From Candidatus Villigracilis adiacens (GTDB lineage Bacteria > Chloroflexota > Anaerolineae > Anaerolineales > Villigracilaceae): DNA of 64,000 bases. This document shows, piece after piece, positions 34,431 through 43,876 of the stretch. Made by a program: the position numbers and the translations under genes. The notes beneath the pieces are model-generated. The model did no database searches, was not told where the DNA came from, and saw only the letters and a list, made by a program, of their open reading frames with translations. The stretch covers positions 124,001 to 188,000 of the forward strand of contig JADJBU010000026.1 of the NCBI GenBank assembly GCA_016703605.1. Reading direction: 5' to 3'. The first letter of the stretch is position 1. The number at the start of each line of letters is the position of its first letter.

Positions 34431-36317
34431 TTATCTGGCAAGCTCCTTGACGACAGCAAGCAATGCGCCGCCCTTTCGGACTTCAAAAACGACCGGGGCG
34501 TCTGGCAGGACGCCTACATGGCTGAAAAAGCGGGTGGAGATCACAGCGTACTCGAAGGCAAGGCTGCTTGCCTGAAGGTCCTCTTCCGAACCGAAACCAT
34601 ACACGTCCAAATCTTCGCGCGCGCCGTTGTATGTGGACCCCCATGCCAGGATGTTTGCATCCCGCGAGGCGCGCTCGTTGATATATTCTCCCGCCTCACG
34701 ATAGGAAGTCAGCCAGTAATCCAATTCGAAATCCCCCTCCGCGCCGGAAACGCCCCCGACCAATGTGTTGTAATAAATATATTGATACGGATGCAGGTTG
34801 ATCACGCCAACAATACCGGGCAGCAAACACAGGGCGGTAAGGGCGATCTTCATGGCTGGCGGTTTCACTCTCACCATGGCGCGCTCCAACCCCACCCCTG
34901 CCAGAACGAATAAGGGGGGCAGGACGAATAAAAACTGGCGGAAATTATCGTAAACGTTGGATCTTAACGCCACCTGCAAACCAAGCGGCACGACAAACCA
35001 GGCGATCAGGACAAAGGCATCTTTGATGTTTTCCCGCCGGTAATAGACCGCCCCCAAGCCAAGCGCTGAAAGGACCAGCGCCGGCGCTGTAACCTGAACG
35101 CACACCAGAAAGGTCACATAATACCAGGGGAGGTTGGATGGCGCGATGTTGTCGCCCATAAACCTGACTTCGGCATTATAGGGAAAATCCTGCATGACAC
35201 GGACCGCCTCCAGGAAATGAAAAGAGGGGGAATCCCACAAAAATGGCCAGGTCAATAAAGAGACAAAGGCGGCAATCGCGCCATAAACGATCAGGGTTGG
35301 AACGGCGTTCCCACCCTTCTTCGTTACCGCGTAGACGACCACCAGAATCCCGGCAAATGGGGCAAGCAGGCGGACCGATGTCGCCAGCCCAAGGATGATA
35401 CCCGCCAAAAGGACCAACCCAACGAGGCGGGCATCCACGCCAAAGCGCAGTTTCCATTCCCTGCCAGACTTGCGATCAAGGTAAATCCTTCTCCCCATCG
35501 TCAGAAGAGCTGCCAGGCACAGGATAATGCGCTCCAGGTGAAACGCCGCAGCCTTGTGGATGTAGTTTTCCACCGGCAGGCGCGCAGCAGTACCGCCCAG
35601 CGCGAAAAAAAGCCGCCCCAGGAGCGAGTCTGCGGGCGCAAGGTATATCGCGGTAATAAAGCGGCTGATCATCGAAAAAATCAGGTCGCTGCCAAGGTAT
35701 GTGAAAACATACAAACCAAACAGGGCCGCCAGAATCAAAGAAAATGACGGAAAAGGGTCTGCGGCAGGCTGCCCAACCCGGGACTGCCTGGTACGCATGG
35801 CGTCTGTCATGTATAACCCCGCCGTCACGCTTGCAAGCAGGAAGGTGGAAAAAGGAACATCCTTCGGGTTAATGAACGCGTGCCCAAAAAGAAGGGGCTG
35901 GGTTTCAAAAAGCAGGACGACGAAAAAAGCCGTCCACGAACGCGCGAATCTTTTTGCGAGGAAGTACATTGAAACCAGCCCGATCTGGAAATGGAAAAAA
36001 TTTATCAGGTGCCAGATATCCATATCCCCCCAGCCCTTCATCAATGGTCCCAGCAGATTCACCAGTTTCCAGCCCAGCGCCGTGTAAAAGGGTCCGTAGT
36101 AGCGCAAGTCCAGAAAAAAGATGTGGCGTTCGGGAGTTAGCGGTTTTCCCGCCAGCCCCAGCGTATAGGCCTCATAAGAGCGTTCGCCATAAATATAAAA
36201 CGAAGGCTCATCCCAGGTCTGGCCGTAATGGCTGCCGATGAGCAAACCCAGAACCAGGTTAAACAAGATAAGCGCAAGAAGCGCACAAAGGGGGGCTTTA
36301 CCCGGCTGGTTATCCAT
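34431..36317 (-). CDS. polytopic GT-C (family 39-like) glycosyltransferase
   Basis: About 628 residues with at least ten hydrophobic helices. The first extracytoplasmic loop carries the acidic motif TWDEPSFYIYGERSYEAY characteristic of GT39/ArnT-type enzymes, which use polyprenyl-phosphate sugars. A C-terminal soluble region (about 510-628) follows the membrane part. GAGG lies 4 bp before the ATG at 36317. It follows another GT-C gene on the same strand and may glycosylate the Thr-rich secreted proteins of this genome (inference only). Confidence 0.8.
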   Translation of the reverse strand: MDNQPGKAPLCALLALILFNLVLGLLIGSHYGQTWDEPSFYIYGERSYEAYTLGLAGKPLTPERHIFFLDLRYYGPFYTALGWKLVNLLGPLMKGWGDMDIWHLINFFHFQIGLVSMYFLAKRFARSWTAFFVVLLFETQPLLFGHAFINPKDVPFSTFLLASVTAGLYMTDAMRTRQSRVGQPAADPFPSFSLILAALFGLYVFTYLGSDLIFSMISRFITAIYLAPADSLLGRLFFALGGTAARLPVENYIHKAAAFHLERIILCLAALLTMGRRIYLDRKSGREWKLRFGVDARLVGLVLLAGIILGLATSVRLLAPFAGILVVVYAVTKKGGNAVPTLIVYGAIAAFVSLLTWPFLWDSPSFHFLEAVRVMQDFPYNAEVRFMGDNIAPSNLPWYYVTFLVCVQVTAPALVLSALGLGAVYYRRENIKDAFVLIAWFVVPLGLQVALRSNVYDNFRQFLFVLPPLFVLAGVGLERAMVRVKPPAMKIALTALCLLPGIVGVINLHPYQYIYYNTLVGGVSGAEGDFELDYWLTSYREAGEYINERASRDANILAWGSTYNGAREDLDVYGFGSEEDLQASSLAFEYAVISTRFFSHVGVLPDAPVVFEVRKGGALLAVVKELAR

Positions 36318-36394
36318 CAAACCTCAAAATCCATCGTTCATCTCATCTAATCTTGAAACCCGGCGCGCCAGATTCGACAGGTTCCACTTCGCCG

Positions 36395-38002
36395 TCAATA
36401 GCATCGGACTTTAATCATCCCGCTGGTTTTTTTCGTATCGAACATTTTCTCAAACGGACCAAGTTTATTTTTACTGACGAATCCATCGTACGATAACGAA
36501 TACTGCTCCAGCCTGCTTTCAACATCTGTTTTGCGATGGAATAGAACGCAGACACCCGGCGCGGGTTCCACGAATTCGCCGAGTTCAATCGGTATTCCTT
36601 GCGGATTCTCAATAATTTCAGAATAGAATTTTACATGGGCATCCCCTCCAGGGGGCAGCCCAACCGCGACTACTTTTTGGGGCTCGTGTTCCAACGAGAA
36701 TTCCAGCGCCGACCTGAAGTCGAAACTTCCAAAATCCTCAACGCTCCGCGAAGGATAGGAAAGAAAATAATCCAATTCGAAGTTGACCGCTTCAAAAAGC
36801 AATCCAAAAAACAAAAAGGTAACCAATACCGTTTTTAATGCGCGATACTGCCGCGCGTTTACCAGCCATTCCACCGAATAGCAGGATAACAACAGGATAT
36901 AAAAACCCATTAACATGCTCCTTAAAGCATGGGGCGCGCCTTCGGTTATCAATGCCGCCGGAACCGGCGTTAAGACCAGGCTGGCTATAACATAATAAAT
37001 AAAATTTCTTGGCCTTGCCCGCGCCAAAACAACGGGAAAGCTGACAATAAAAAGGATGAATACTGTAATAAAAACCACGCCCCCATGGCCTGTAGAGTGC
37101 CTAAGGTTAGGGTCGCCATGAATAATCAAAAAATCCGGAAGCCAGTAGGACTTATAATTTTGAATAAACAACCCGGCTTTTTGCAATGGGGGAATAGGGT
37201 CGTCGACATATGACAGCTCATTAAATCTTTCGGTGACAACCCCGGGGTTGCCATTAGCAAAAATAAAGAACGGCACAAGAGCCAGGAAGAAGATCAAAGA
37301 GATCAAAAGTAGTTTCCTGAAATTCTCCCGCTTGTAAAAGACAAGCCACAAAACGACCAGCGTCAGGCTGGAGACAAGCCGTTGAGTGGTGTAAGTGTAT
37401 GTGGACAAGCCAAGCAGAAAACCGCACGCCACGCCGTTGCGAACCCAATGGCTGGCCGCGGTGGGGTTATTAAATATCATCCAAATAAAAAAATTCAACG
37501 CGGAGACGACCGCCAACTGGCTAATGATCTCGAACGAAATCCTTGAAAGCGTAAAGAACATCGGCAAAAAGCCGAATGCGATCAGCGCAAATACAACGAC
37601 AATTCTCCTGGTACTGAATATTTTTGAAATCAAAAGCGTCCCGAAAAACAGGGCAACCCCAAAAAACATCACGCTCGTAAATCGAAGCGAAAACTCCGAA
37701 ACGCCAAACAGGCTGAAAACAATTGCGACAGCGTATATATAAACAGGGTTTTTGTAATCGCCAACAGATTTGAAGTAAACAGGATATGGCGCCCCATGTT
37801 CGTCCTGACCCGACCTAAGAATGGTGATTGCATTATAGCCGATCGAAGACTCGTCGAAAAAAAGCCCCGCAGGCGCCGAGTCGAGTTTATAAATTCGGGA
37901 TAAAAAAATCCAGGTTATTAACAATATGATCAAAATAACGAAGCCGGCATTCCTGGCATTATCGCTGTGCTTAGGCGTCAACGAACGGAGATTCGACATC
38001 AT
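36395..38002 (-). CDS. second GT-C (family 39-like) membrane glycosyltransferase
   Basis: 535 residues, about eleven hydrophobic segments. The first loop has FFDESSIGYNAITILRSGQDEHG, the acidic catalytic-type motif of GT39/ArnT relatives. Its ATG overlaps the mtaB stop as ATGA (38002-37999), so the two are translationally coupled. By eye this stretch is clearly richer in A+T than its neighbours, which hints at later acquisition. Confidence 0.8.
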   Translation of the reverse strand: MMSNLRSLTPKHSDNARNAGFVILIILLITWIFLSRIYKLDSAPAGLFFDESSIGYNAITILRSGQDEHGAPYPVYFKSVGDYKNPVYIYAVAIVFSLFGVSEFSLRFTSVMFFGVALFFGTLLISKIFSTRRIVVVFALIAFGFLPMFFTLSRISFEIISQLAVVSALNFFIWMIFNNPTAASHWVRNGVACGFLLGLSTYTYTTQRLVSSLTLVVLWLVFYKRENFRKLLLISLIFFLALVPFFIFANGNPGVVTERFNELSYVDDPIPPLQKAGLFIQNYKSYWLPDFLIIHGDPNLRHSTGHGGVVFITVFILFIVSFPVVLARARPRNFIYYVIASLVLTPVPAALITEGAPHALRSMLMGFYILLLSCYSVEWLVNARQYRALKTVLVTFLFFGLLFEAVNFELDYFLSYPSRSVEDFGSFDFRSALEFSLEHEPQKVVAVGLPPGGDAHVKFYSEIIENPQGIPIELGEFVEPAPGVCVLFHRKTDVESRLEQYSLSYDGFVSKNKLGPFEKMFDTKKTSGMIKVRCY

Positions 38003-39273
38003 ACAACCTTGATGGCTCCTTTAAAAAGTCCGGCATCCGTATTTTGTAACACAACTTCATCCACTTCATTCCAGCGCGGCGACGGGGCAAACGCGCCGAC
38101 CCGCAGGTAGTTGCCCGTCCAGCCTTCCATGCGCCAGCCAGACCCGCCGTACTCGGTGGTGGATTCCCACAAGACCGGCAAGGTTTTTCCGATAAATCTT
38201 TCACGATACGATTTTGCCGACTCGTCCAGCGTATCTTGCAGGATGCGATTCCGCCTCTTTCTTAACTCGGGCCCGACCTGCCCCTTCATCCTTGCCGCCC
38301 CTGTGCCGGGACGCGGCGAATACGAGAAGACATGCCCGCCCGCAAAATCCATCTCGCGGACGAAGCCGAGCGTGTGGTCGAATTCTTCATCCGTTTCGCC
38401 GGGGAAGCCCGCAATAATATCCGTGGTGATGGCAACATCGGGCAAGACGGCGCGGGCGGCGCGGACAAGCTCGCAAAAGGATCGAGTCGTCGTTTTGCGC
38501 GCCATCCGCCGCAGCGTGGAATCGCTCCCGGATTGCAGGGGCAGATGCAGGTGGGGCATGAGGCGGGGGTCGGTCCAGAGGGAGAAGAAGGCTTGGTCCA
38601 GGTCCCAGGGTTCGAGGGAGGATAATCTCAAGCGTTGGACATCCGTATTTTGCAATAGGGCTTCGACAAGCTGCCGGAGATGCGAGCCGTGTTCCTGGCC
38701 CCATGAGCCGAGGTGGACTCCGGTAAGTACGATCTCTTTCGAGCCGCCCGCCAGCGCGGAGTTGACATCGTCTATCACTTCGGCAAGCGGACGCGAGCGC
38801 CCCGCTCCGCGCGCAAGGGTGGTGACGCAAAAGGTGCAGGCGTTGTCGCAGCCGTCCTGCGCCTTGATGAAGGCGCGCGTGCGGCGGTGAATGCCGGGGA
38901 TGGGAATGCGGCTGATCGGTTCCAGGTCGAAGGTTGAAGGGTGAAGGTTTAGGGTTTGGGAAACAAGCGAATCTTTTTTGTCGTTGCCGATGACATGCCT
39001 GACGTTTGGCAGCGCGGCGGCTTCCTTTGGCTGGAGGGAGGTCCAGCAGCCGGTGGCGGCGATCTCGTTCACGCCGGCGCGGGCGATGGCGCGAATCTTT
39101 CCGCGCGAGTCGGAGGCTGCCTGGATGGTGACGGCGCAGGTGTTGACCACCGCCATGTCGGCGGTTTCGGCAGTTGCGACGATCTCATGCCCCGCGGCGC
39201 GATACTGCCGCGACATGCTTTCGATCTCCGCCTGGTTGAGGCGGCATCCGACGGTGTCGAGAAAGATTTTCAT
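37999..39273 (-). CDS. mtaB: tRNA t6A37 methylthiotransferase MtaB
   Basis: 424 residues. A radical-SAM methylthiotransferase adding a methylthio group to t6A37 of ANN-decoding tRNAs. N-terminal UPF0004 domain with Cys in TVGCRLNQAE, NTCAVT and ATGCWT; radical SAM motif DGCDNACTFC; TRAM-like C-terminus. The start MKIFLDTVGC is standard. Between the domains (38924-38960) sits a heptamer array encoding NLHPSTFDLEP-type residues, an in-frame repeat insertion. Upstream is a lipoprotein gene 31 bp away. Confidence 0.94.
   Translation of the reverse strand: MKIFLDTVGCRLNQAEIESMSRQYRAAGHEIVATAETADMAVVNTCAVTIQAASDSRGKIRAIARAGVNEIAATGCWTSLQPKEAAALPNVRHVIGNDKKDSLVSQTLNLHPSTFDLEPISRIPIPGIHRRTRAFIKAQDGCDNACTFCVTTLARGAGRSRPLAEVIDDVNSALAGGSKEIVLTGVHLGSWGQEHGSHLRQLVEALLQNTDVQRLRLSSLEPWDLDQAFFSLWTDPRLMPHLHLPLQSGSDSTLRRMARKTTTRSFCELVRAARAVLPDVAITTDIIAGFPGETDEEFDHTLGFVREMDFAGGHVFSYSPRPGTGAARMKGQVGPELRKRRNRILQDTLDESAKSYRERFIGKTLPVLWESTTEYGGSGWRMEGWTGNYLRVGAFAPSPRWNEVDEVVLQNTDAGLFKGAIKVV
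38924..38960. repeat. heptamer tandem repeat inside mtaB
   Basis: Consecutive 7-mers AGGTCGA AGGTTGA and AGGGTGA AGGTTTA, then GGGTTTG, run in phase with one another but not with codons. The complement matches the GACCTTC/AACCTTC heptamers near 55.36 kb. The coding frame stays open through it. Confidence 0.8.
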
Positions 39274-39304
39274 GAGAGAAGGCGGGAAGCGCGGCGCGCT
39301 TCCT

Positions 39305-39958
39305 TCACGGCTGCAAGACGACGAAGTTATCGAAGAGGATGTCCACGCCGGGGGCGCCGAAGGTTCCGGCAATGACTCCGACATCGCCCATTGGCAGGGT
39401 CGTATCCTGGACCTGCGCCAGTTGCGCCCCGTTCGCGAAAAAGGTCAGTGTGCTTCCGGCGCAGTCGGCGCGCAGGTGATTGACGGCAACGCCCTGGTTG
39501 ATGTTGGGCGATTGAAGCATCTCCGACTGACCGAGCAGGGTCGCCAGCCCGTCTTTGAACAGCCCCATGCCGTAGTAACCGTCGCTGGTGATGATGAAGA
39601 AATAATAATCGCCGTCTGAATACCGGCAGAGAATGCCGATTCGGTTTTCGTCGGGTCCTGCCAGTTTGCCGGTATCCACCTCCACGCGGACGTCGGTGAA
39701 GCTGCGGCGCGGGGTTGCCCAAAAATTGGTTTGCAGGGAATTGACCAGCATTCGATAGCCGCCGGAGTAATAATCCATCACGCCCTCGGTGACGAGCAGG
39801 CGGTCCCAGCCGGTGGTGGGTTGGGCGAAATCATCCTGAAAGAGGACGGAGCCGGAGGGCTGGGCTGGGGCGGGAGATTGGGATTGGTCTGCCGGGGCGC
39901 CCGCGCATGAGGCAAGCAACAGCGCCAAAATGGATAAGAAAATTGGGAGGCGATTCAT
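39305..39958 (-). CDS. lipoprotein with LamG/jelly-roll-like domain
   Basis: 217 residues from the ATG giving MNRLPIFLSILALLLASC (lipobox LASC, Cys18). A Pro/Gln linker then a ~180-residue beta-rich domain follow: LFQDDFAQPTTGWDR, RVEVDTGKLAGPDENRIGILCRY, YYFFIITSDGYYG, ending VDILFDNFVVLQP. This resembles concanavalin-like/3-keto-disaccharide hydrolase-type (DUF1080) domains. GATAAAAT just upstream could be a -10. Probably co-transcribed with mtaB. Confidence 0.75.
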   Translation of the reverse strand: MNRLPIFLSILALLLASCAGAPADQSQSPAPAQPSGSVLFQDDFAQPTTGWDRLLVTEGVMDYYSGGYRMLVNSLQTNFWATPRRSFTDVRVEVDTGKLAGPDENRIGILCRYSDGDYYFFIITSDGYYGMGLFKDGLATLLGQSEMLQSPNINQGVAVNHLRADCAGSTLTFFANGAQLAQVQDTTLPMGDVGVIAGTFGAPGVDILFDNFVVLQP

Positions 39959-39964
39959 GAGCGT

Positions 39965-40095
39965 GATTTTATCATTATCGAAAGTGGCATTCCCGGACTC
40001 CAACGTCACACCGCCACGGAGCCCAACGTCTCCCGACGTTGGCCGGAAAGCCGGGAGATGCCGCCACGGCGTCACTGCGCCGCTTTCCACTCCGG
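39965..40095. repeat. palindromic intergenic repeat
   Basis: CCAACGTCTCCCGACGTTGG is a tight palindrome (40022-40041), followed by a GGAGATGCCGCCACGGCG string akin to the insert in the repeat at 25.37-25.40 kb (GGCGCCATGGCGGCATCTCC). No gene seen. Confidence 0.55.
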
Positions 40096-40097
40096 GG

Positions 40098-41492
40098 TTA
40101 CGGGAAGTATTTCTCCAACAACTCCCGCGCCGATCCCGCATACGCGCCCGCATTGGGCGAGCCGCGCACAAAGGTCAATACATTGTAGGCGGCGGCGCGG
40201 TCTCCCTGGGCGAGGTATGCCATGGCGAGGTGGATGTGAGCGGGAAAATAATCAGGCGAATCTTCGATCACCGAAAGTAAAATCTCAACAGCGTTTGCAT
40301 ACCGACCGGATGATAAATAAACATATCCCAGCGCGTCCAACGTAACGATATCGCCCGGGGCAAGCAAGACCGCCTGCTGGATGGCGGGCAGACCGATCTC
40401 CTCCAATTGCACATTGTTGTCGGCGCAAAAGATTGCAAGCATCCGCCAGTAATCGGGAAATGCGGGGGCAAGTTCCACAGCTCTTTGATAGGCGGCAAGC
40501 GCGGAGACGAGGTCGCCGATGCCCGCCTGGGCGTCGCCGATGCCTGCCTGCCAGCGCGGATTCTCCGGCTCGACCCCCGCCGCGATCAGGTATTCCGCCA
40601 GCATCTGTTCGTACCTGCCCCGACGGCTCCAATACAAAGCCCGCAAGGCGCGGACGTTGGCTGACTCGCGGTTCAGGTCGAGGGCGCGATCCAATTCGGC
40701 TCTTCCATCCTGACCGAGTTGCTGTTTCGCCTCTCCGAGCCATGCCCACGCCTCGGCATTTTCTTCATCAAGTTCAATTGCCATCTCGAAGGCGGTTTGC
40801 GCGAGTTCCCAATCCTGCACAAGACCGAACGCCTGCCCAATGACGACCTTCTGCATGGACGGGCCGGGTTGCTGGCTGGAAACCGCCGCAGCGGCGCGCA
40901 AGGTCTGGACGGCTGAATCAACCTCGGAGTTAAGCTGCGAAGCGCGGGTCAATTCCGCGAGGGCATCTCCCGGCGCGTACAAAGTCAACAGCAAGCCCAA
41001 ACGATAGGCGGCGTAGGCGTCGCCGGGTTCGAGCCGGGTCTGGTGGATCAGCGCGGAGAGTTCGCCGTCCCAGTCTTTTTGGGCGCGGTGAACGTGGGCA
41101 AGCAGGCGGTAAAGAGCCGCAGAGTCGTGGATGCCCGCCCCCTCGGAGCAAACGCTTTCCGCCTGGTCGAGTTGTCCCTGTTCGATGCGGGCGGCGCAAA
41201 ACCACATCCAGCCTTCCTCGGTGGAAAGCGGCATTCGTTCAAAGTAGGCAATGGCGGCTGGAAAATCCCCGGCAAGGGCTGCGGAGACTCCCGCCTGTTC
41301 GTAGAGGTCTTTACGCCAAAAAAGGTAGGCTGCGGCATTTGCGTACCGTTCGGCAGCGGCTTGAAATTCCCCGCGGTCCTTCGCCGCCCGCGCCTGACCC
41401 AGGCTGACAAAGCCCGAAACGAGCGCGGTTGCCGCGGCGGAAAGGATGAGGAGGCATCCGACCAGCCAGGGAGTCAGGTTCCGTCGCAACAT
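40098..41492 (-). CDS. membrane-anchored TPR protein
   Basis: 464 residues. One N-terminal transmembrane helix (about 9-30) followed by tetratricopeptide repeats to the C-terminus (for example AWAWLGEAKQQLGQDGRAELDRAL and DIVTLDALGYVYLSSGRYANAVEIL). It probably acts as a protein-interaction scaffold outside or at the membrane; no enzyme motif. It is divergent from the kinase-like gene with about 50 bp between them. Confidence 0.82.
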   Translation of the reverse strand: MLRRNLTPWLVGCLLILSAAATALVSGFVSLGQARAAKDRGEFQAAAERYANAAAYLFWRKDLYEQAGVSAALAGDFPAAIAYFERMPLSTEEGWMWFCAARIEQGQLDQAESVCSEGAGIHDSAALYRLLAHVHRAQKDWDGELSALIHQTRLEPGDAYAAYRLGLLLTLYAPGDALAELTRASQLNSEVDSAVQTLRAAAAVSSQQPGPSMQKVVIGQAFGLVQDWELAQTAFEMAIELDEENAEAWAWLGEAKQQLGQDGRAELDRALDLNRESANVRALRALYWSRRGRYEQMLAEYLIAAGVEPENPRWQAGIGDAQAGIGDLVSALAAYQRAVELAPAFPDYWRMLAIFCADNNVQLEEIGLPAIQQAVLLAPGDIVTLDALGYVYLSSGRYANAVEILLSVIEDSPDYFPAHIHLAMAYLAQGDRAAAYNVLTFVRGSPNAGAYAGSARELLEKYFP

Positions 41493-41527
41493 GATTTCAA
41501 TTCTAAGCGATATTGGGGAACTGGCAG

Positions 41528-41533
41528 TATAAT
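41528..41533 (+). promoter_or_regulatory. -10 element of the kinase-like gene, leaderless layout
   Basis: TATAAT ends 9 bp before the ATG at 41543, so transcription starting about 7 bp downstream would begin within 3 nt of the start codon, and there is no ribosome-binding site. It also argues against the upstream in-frame ATG at 41513, which lies before the -10. Confidence 0.55.
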
Positions 41534-41542
41534 CACGAACGG

Positions 41543-43873
41543 ATGAGCGACTTCATACAATTGGTATTGAACCAGTTGACGGTTCCGCCGGGCGATTTGA
41601 TCTATTACATCGTGCTGGTGTTCGTTATAGCAAGCGCGCTTCAGTCGGCGTTCAATCACTGGCGGGCAAGCGAATTTCCGCAGGCGAAACGCGCGTTTAT
41701 CGGGCTTGGGGTCCTTCTCTTCGCGCAAATATTCATGTTTATCTTCAGCGGGCTGGGCTGGCAGGAATTGGTGGATCCCAAATCCATTCTGCCGCCGATG
41801 GACCGCGGTTTCCTTGCCTTCGCCATTATTTGGATCACCTGGTTATACGCCTTCCCCGAACCGAACCGCAGCGGAGACGCGGTTGCCACCCTGTTGAGCA
41901 TGTTCATTTTCACCGCGCTTGGCTTGAGCCTGATCTCCTGGAACCAACAGATCGCGAATCCGGAGGCGGCGGTCCTCAGTTACAACCTGACGCTTGACGA
42001 TCTGTTCTGGCAGATCGGTTCGCTGATTTTCGCGGCGCTGGGCATGGCGGTCATTTTCATCCGCAAGCCGGATGGGATGTGGTACGGCATCCTGCTGCTG
42101 TTGATCGGTTTCCTGGGGCATCTCGGTCAGTTGCTGATCGGTCTGGAGGGGGATTTTCCGGGCATCGTGCGGCTGGCGTATATGGCGGCAATGCCCATCC
42201 TGCTGACCCTGCCGCAGCGGTTCTCGGCTGTAAATATCGTCGAGCCTCCGCTGCCGGTCAAGCCGACCATCCTCAAATCGGACACGCAGGGACGCCCCGA
42301 ACGCAGGCGCTACAGCACCGACCCCAAGACCTTTCACGCCCTGCTGGCAGTTGCCGCCGAAAATAATTCGACAAAGATGAGCCAGGCGATCACGCGCGCC
42401 ACCGCGCAGACCATGCTTGCCGACCTGTGCTTCATGATCTATCTCACCGACGAAAACAAACAGATGGTGATTGCGGGCGGCTACGACCTGATCCGCGAAG
42501 ACAGCCTGGAGGGGGGGCCGGTCTCCAAGGGCTCCATCCCGATGCTGGCGAATTCGATCCAGCGCGGACGCCCGCTGCGGCTCCCGGCAAGCAGCACATC
42601 GGCGGATATCAAGGGTCTGGCAGACATTCTGGGTTTGAGCAACCCCGGTCATTTGCTTTATGTGCCGATCCTGACGCCCGACAAGGAAACGCTTGGGGGC
42701 GTGTTGCTGCTTTCGCCGTATTCCGACAGGACATGGAGCGCGGAAGACCAGGCATTTTTGGCGAACATTGCCAATTCGCTCGTGCCGATCATCCAGCGCA
42801 CGCAGAAGGTGACCAAACTCGAGGAAGAGCATGGCATTGCAAAGGTCCATGCGGCAGACCTCGAAAAGCGCATCCGCGAATTGACCAGCCAGATCGAATC
42901 GGCCCGGGGTGAAAGCGAAGAGGCGCGCCCGGCGGAACTCGCATCGCTGCGACACGCCCAGGAGGAATCGCAGGGCATCATCGAGCAGCTGCAAAAGGAA
43001 AATGCCGAACTGCGCTCGGGGAGGAACCTGCCGTCGGCGCAATTGGAGGGCGATCTCAAAGCCACGCTTCGGGAAATGGCGCACCTTCAAAACGAACTCG
43101 CCCACGCCAACAAAACGATCCTCGAACTGGAAAAGGGGCACGCCTCGACCAAAAATTCCGAACAGGCGGAGGTCATCGCCTCGATTTCGCAGGAATTGCG
43201 CCAGCCGCTTTCCTCCATCGTCGGCTATACCGACCTGCTGCTCGGCGAATCGGTCGGGATTCTCGGCGCATTGCAGCGCAAATTCGTCGACCGCATCAAG
43301 GTCTCGACGGAGCGCATCCGCAGTTTGACCGACGACATGATCCAGATCACCACCCTGGCAACAGACTTGAACGAACTCAAGCCCGAATCGGTGGATTTGA
43401 ACACGATCATCGACAATGCCATGTCTTATACCAGCGCGCAGTTGCGCGAGAAAAACATCTCGATCAACCTTGAGGTGCCAAAGTCTGTCTCGTCCATCCA
43501 CGCCGACCGCGAGGCGCTCCAGCAGATCCTGATCCATTTGTTGCAGAATGCCGGGGCGGCGACTCCCTACGAAGGGACGGTCCGGCTCAAGGTCCAGACA
43601 AGAAGCGAGGAAAGGTCCGAGTTCATCCTGATCCAGGTCACCGATCAGGGCGGGGGCATCGCATCCGAAGACCTGCCGCGCGTCTTTACCCGCCTCTACC
43701 GCGCCGACAATGTATTGATCCAGGGCGTGGGCGATACGGGCGTGGGGCTTTCGATTGCGAAAACGCTGACCGAAGCCCAGCACGGGCGCATTTGGGTCGA
43801 AAGCGTGCCGGGGGCTGGCGCAACCTTCAGCGTGCTTCTGCCGATCTCCGGCGATATTCAGAAAAGGAATTAG
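41543..43873 (+). CDS. histidine-kinase-like membrane protein lacking the phosphoacceptor His
   Basis: 776 residues. About seven N-terminal hydrophobic helices (to about residue 215), a GAF-like domain (about 260-425), a coiled coil (about 435-535), then a DHp-like region and HATPase_c domain. The H-box reads ISQELRQPLSSIVGY, with Gln550 (codon CAG at 43190) in place of the invariant His. The N-box (LLQNAGAA), G1 (DQGGGI) and G2 (GVGLSIAKTL) are intact. ATP binding looks possible, but autophosphorylation on His is not. It may act as an allosteric partner of another kinase (inference). First gene of a kinase-LysM-LCP series. Confidence 0.85.
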   Translation: MSDFIQLVLNQLTVPPGDLIYYIVLVFVIASALQSAFNHWRASEFPQAKRAFIGLGVLLFAQIFMFIFSGLGWQELVDPKSILPPMDRGFLAFAIIWITWLYAFPEPNRSGDAVATLLSMFIFTALGLSLISWNQQIANPEAAVLSYNLTLDDLFWQIGSLIFAALGMAVIFIRKPDGMWYGILLLLIGFLGHLGQLLIGLEGDFPGIVRLAYMAAMPILLTLPQRFSAVNIVEPPLPVKPTILKSDTQGRPERRRYSTDPKTFHALLAVAAENNSTKMSQAITRATAQTMLADLCFMIYLTDENKQMVIAGGYDLIREDSLEGGPVSKGSIPMLANSIQRGRPLRLPASSTSADIKGLADILGLSNPGHLLYVPILTPDKETLGGVLLLSPYSDRTWSAEDQAFLANIANSLVPIIQRTQKVTKLEEEHGIAKVHAADLEKRIRELTSQIESARGESEEARPAELASLRHAQEESQGIIEQLQKENAELRSGRNLPSAQLEGDLKATLREMAHLQNELAHANKTILELEKGHASTKNSEQAEVIASISQELRQPLSSIVGYTDLLLGESVGILGALQRKFVDRIKVSTERIRSLTDDMIQITTLATDLNELKPESVDLNTIIDNAMSYTSAQLREKNISINLEVPKSVSSIHADREALQQILIHLLQNAGAATPYEGTVRLKVQTRSEERSEFILIQVTDQGGGIASEDLPRVFTRLYRADNVLIQGVGDTGVGLSIAKTLTEAQHGRIWVESVPGAGATFSVLLPISGDIQKRN

Positions 43874-43876
43874 GAA

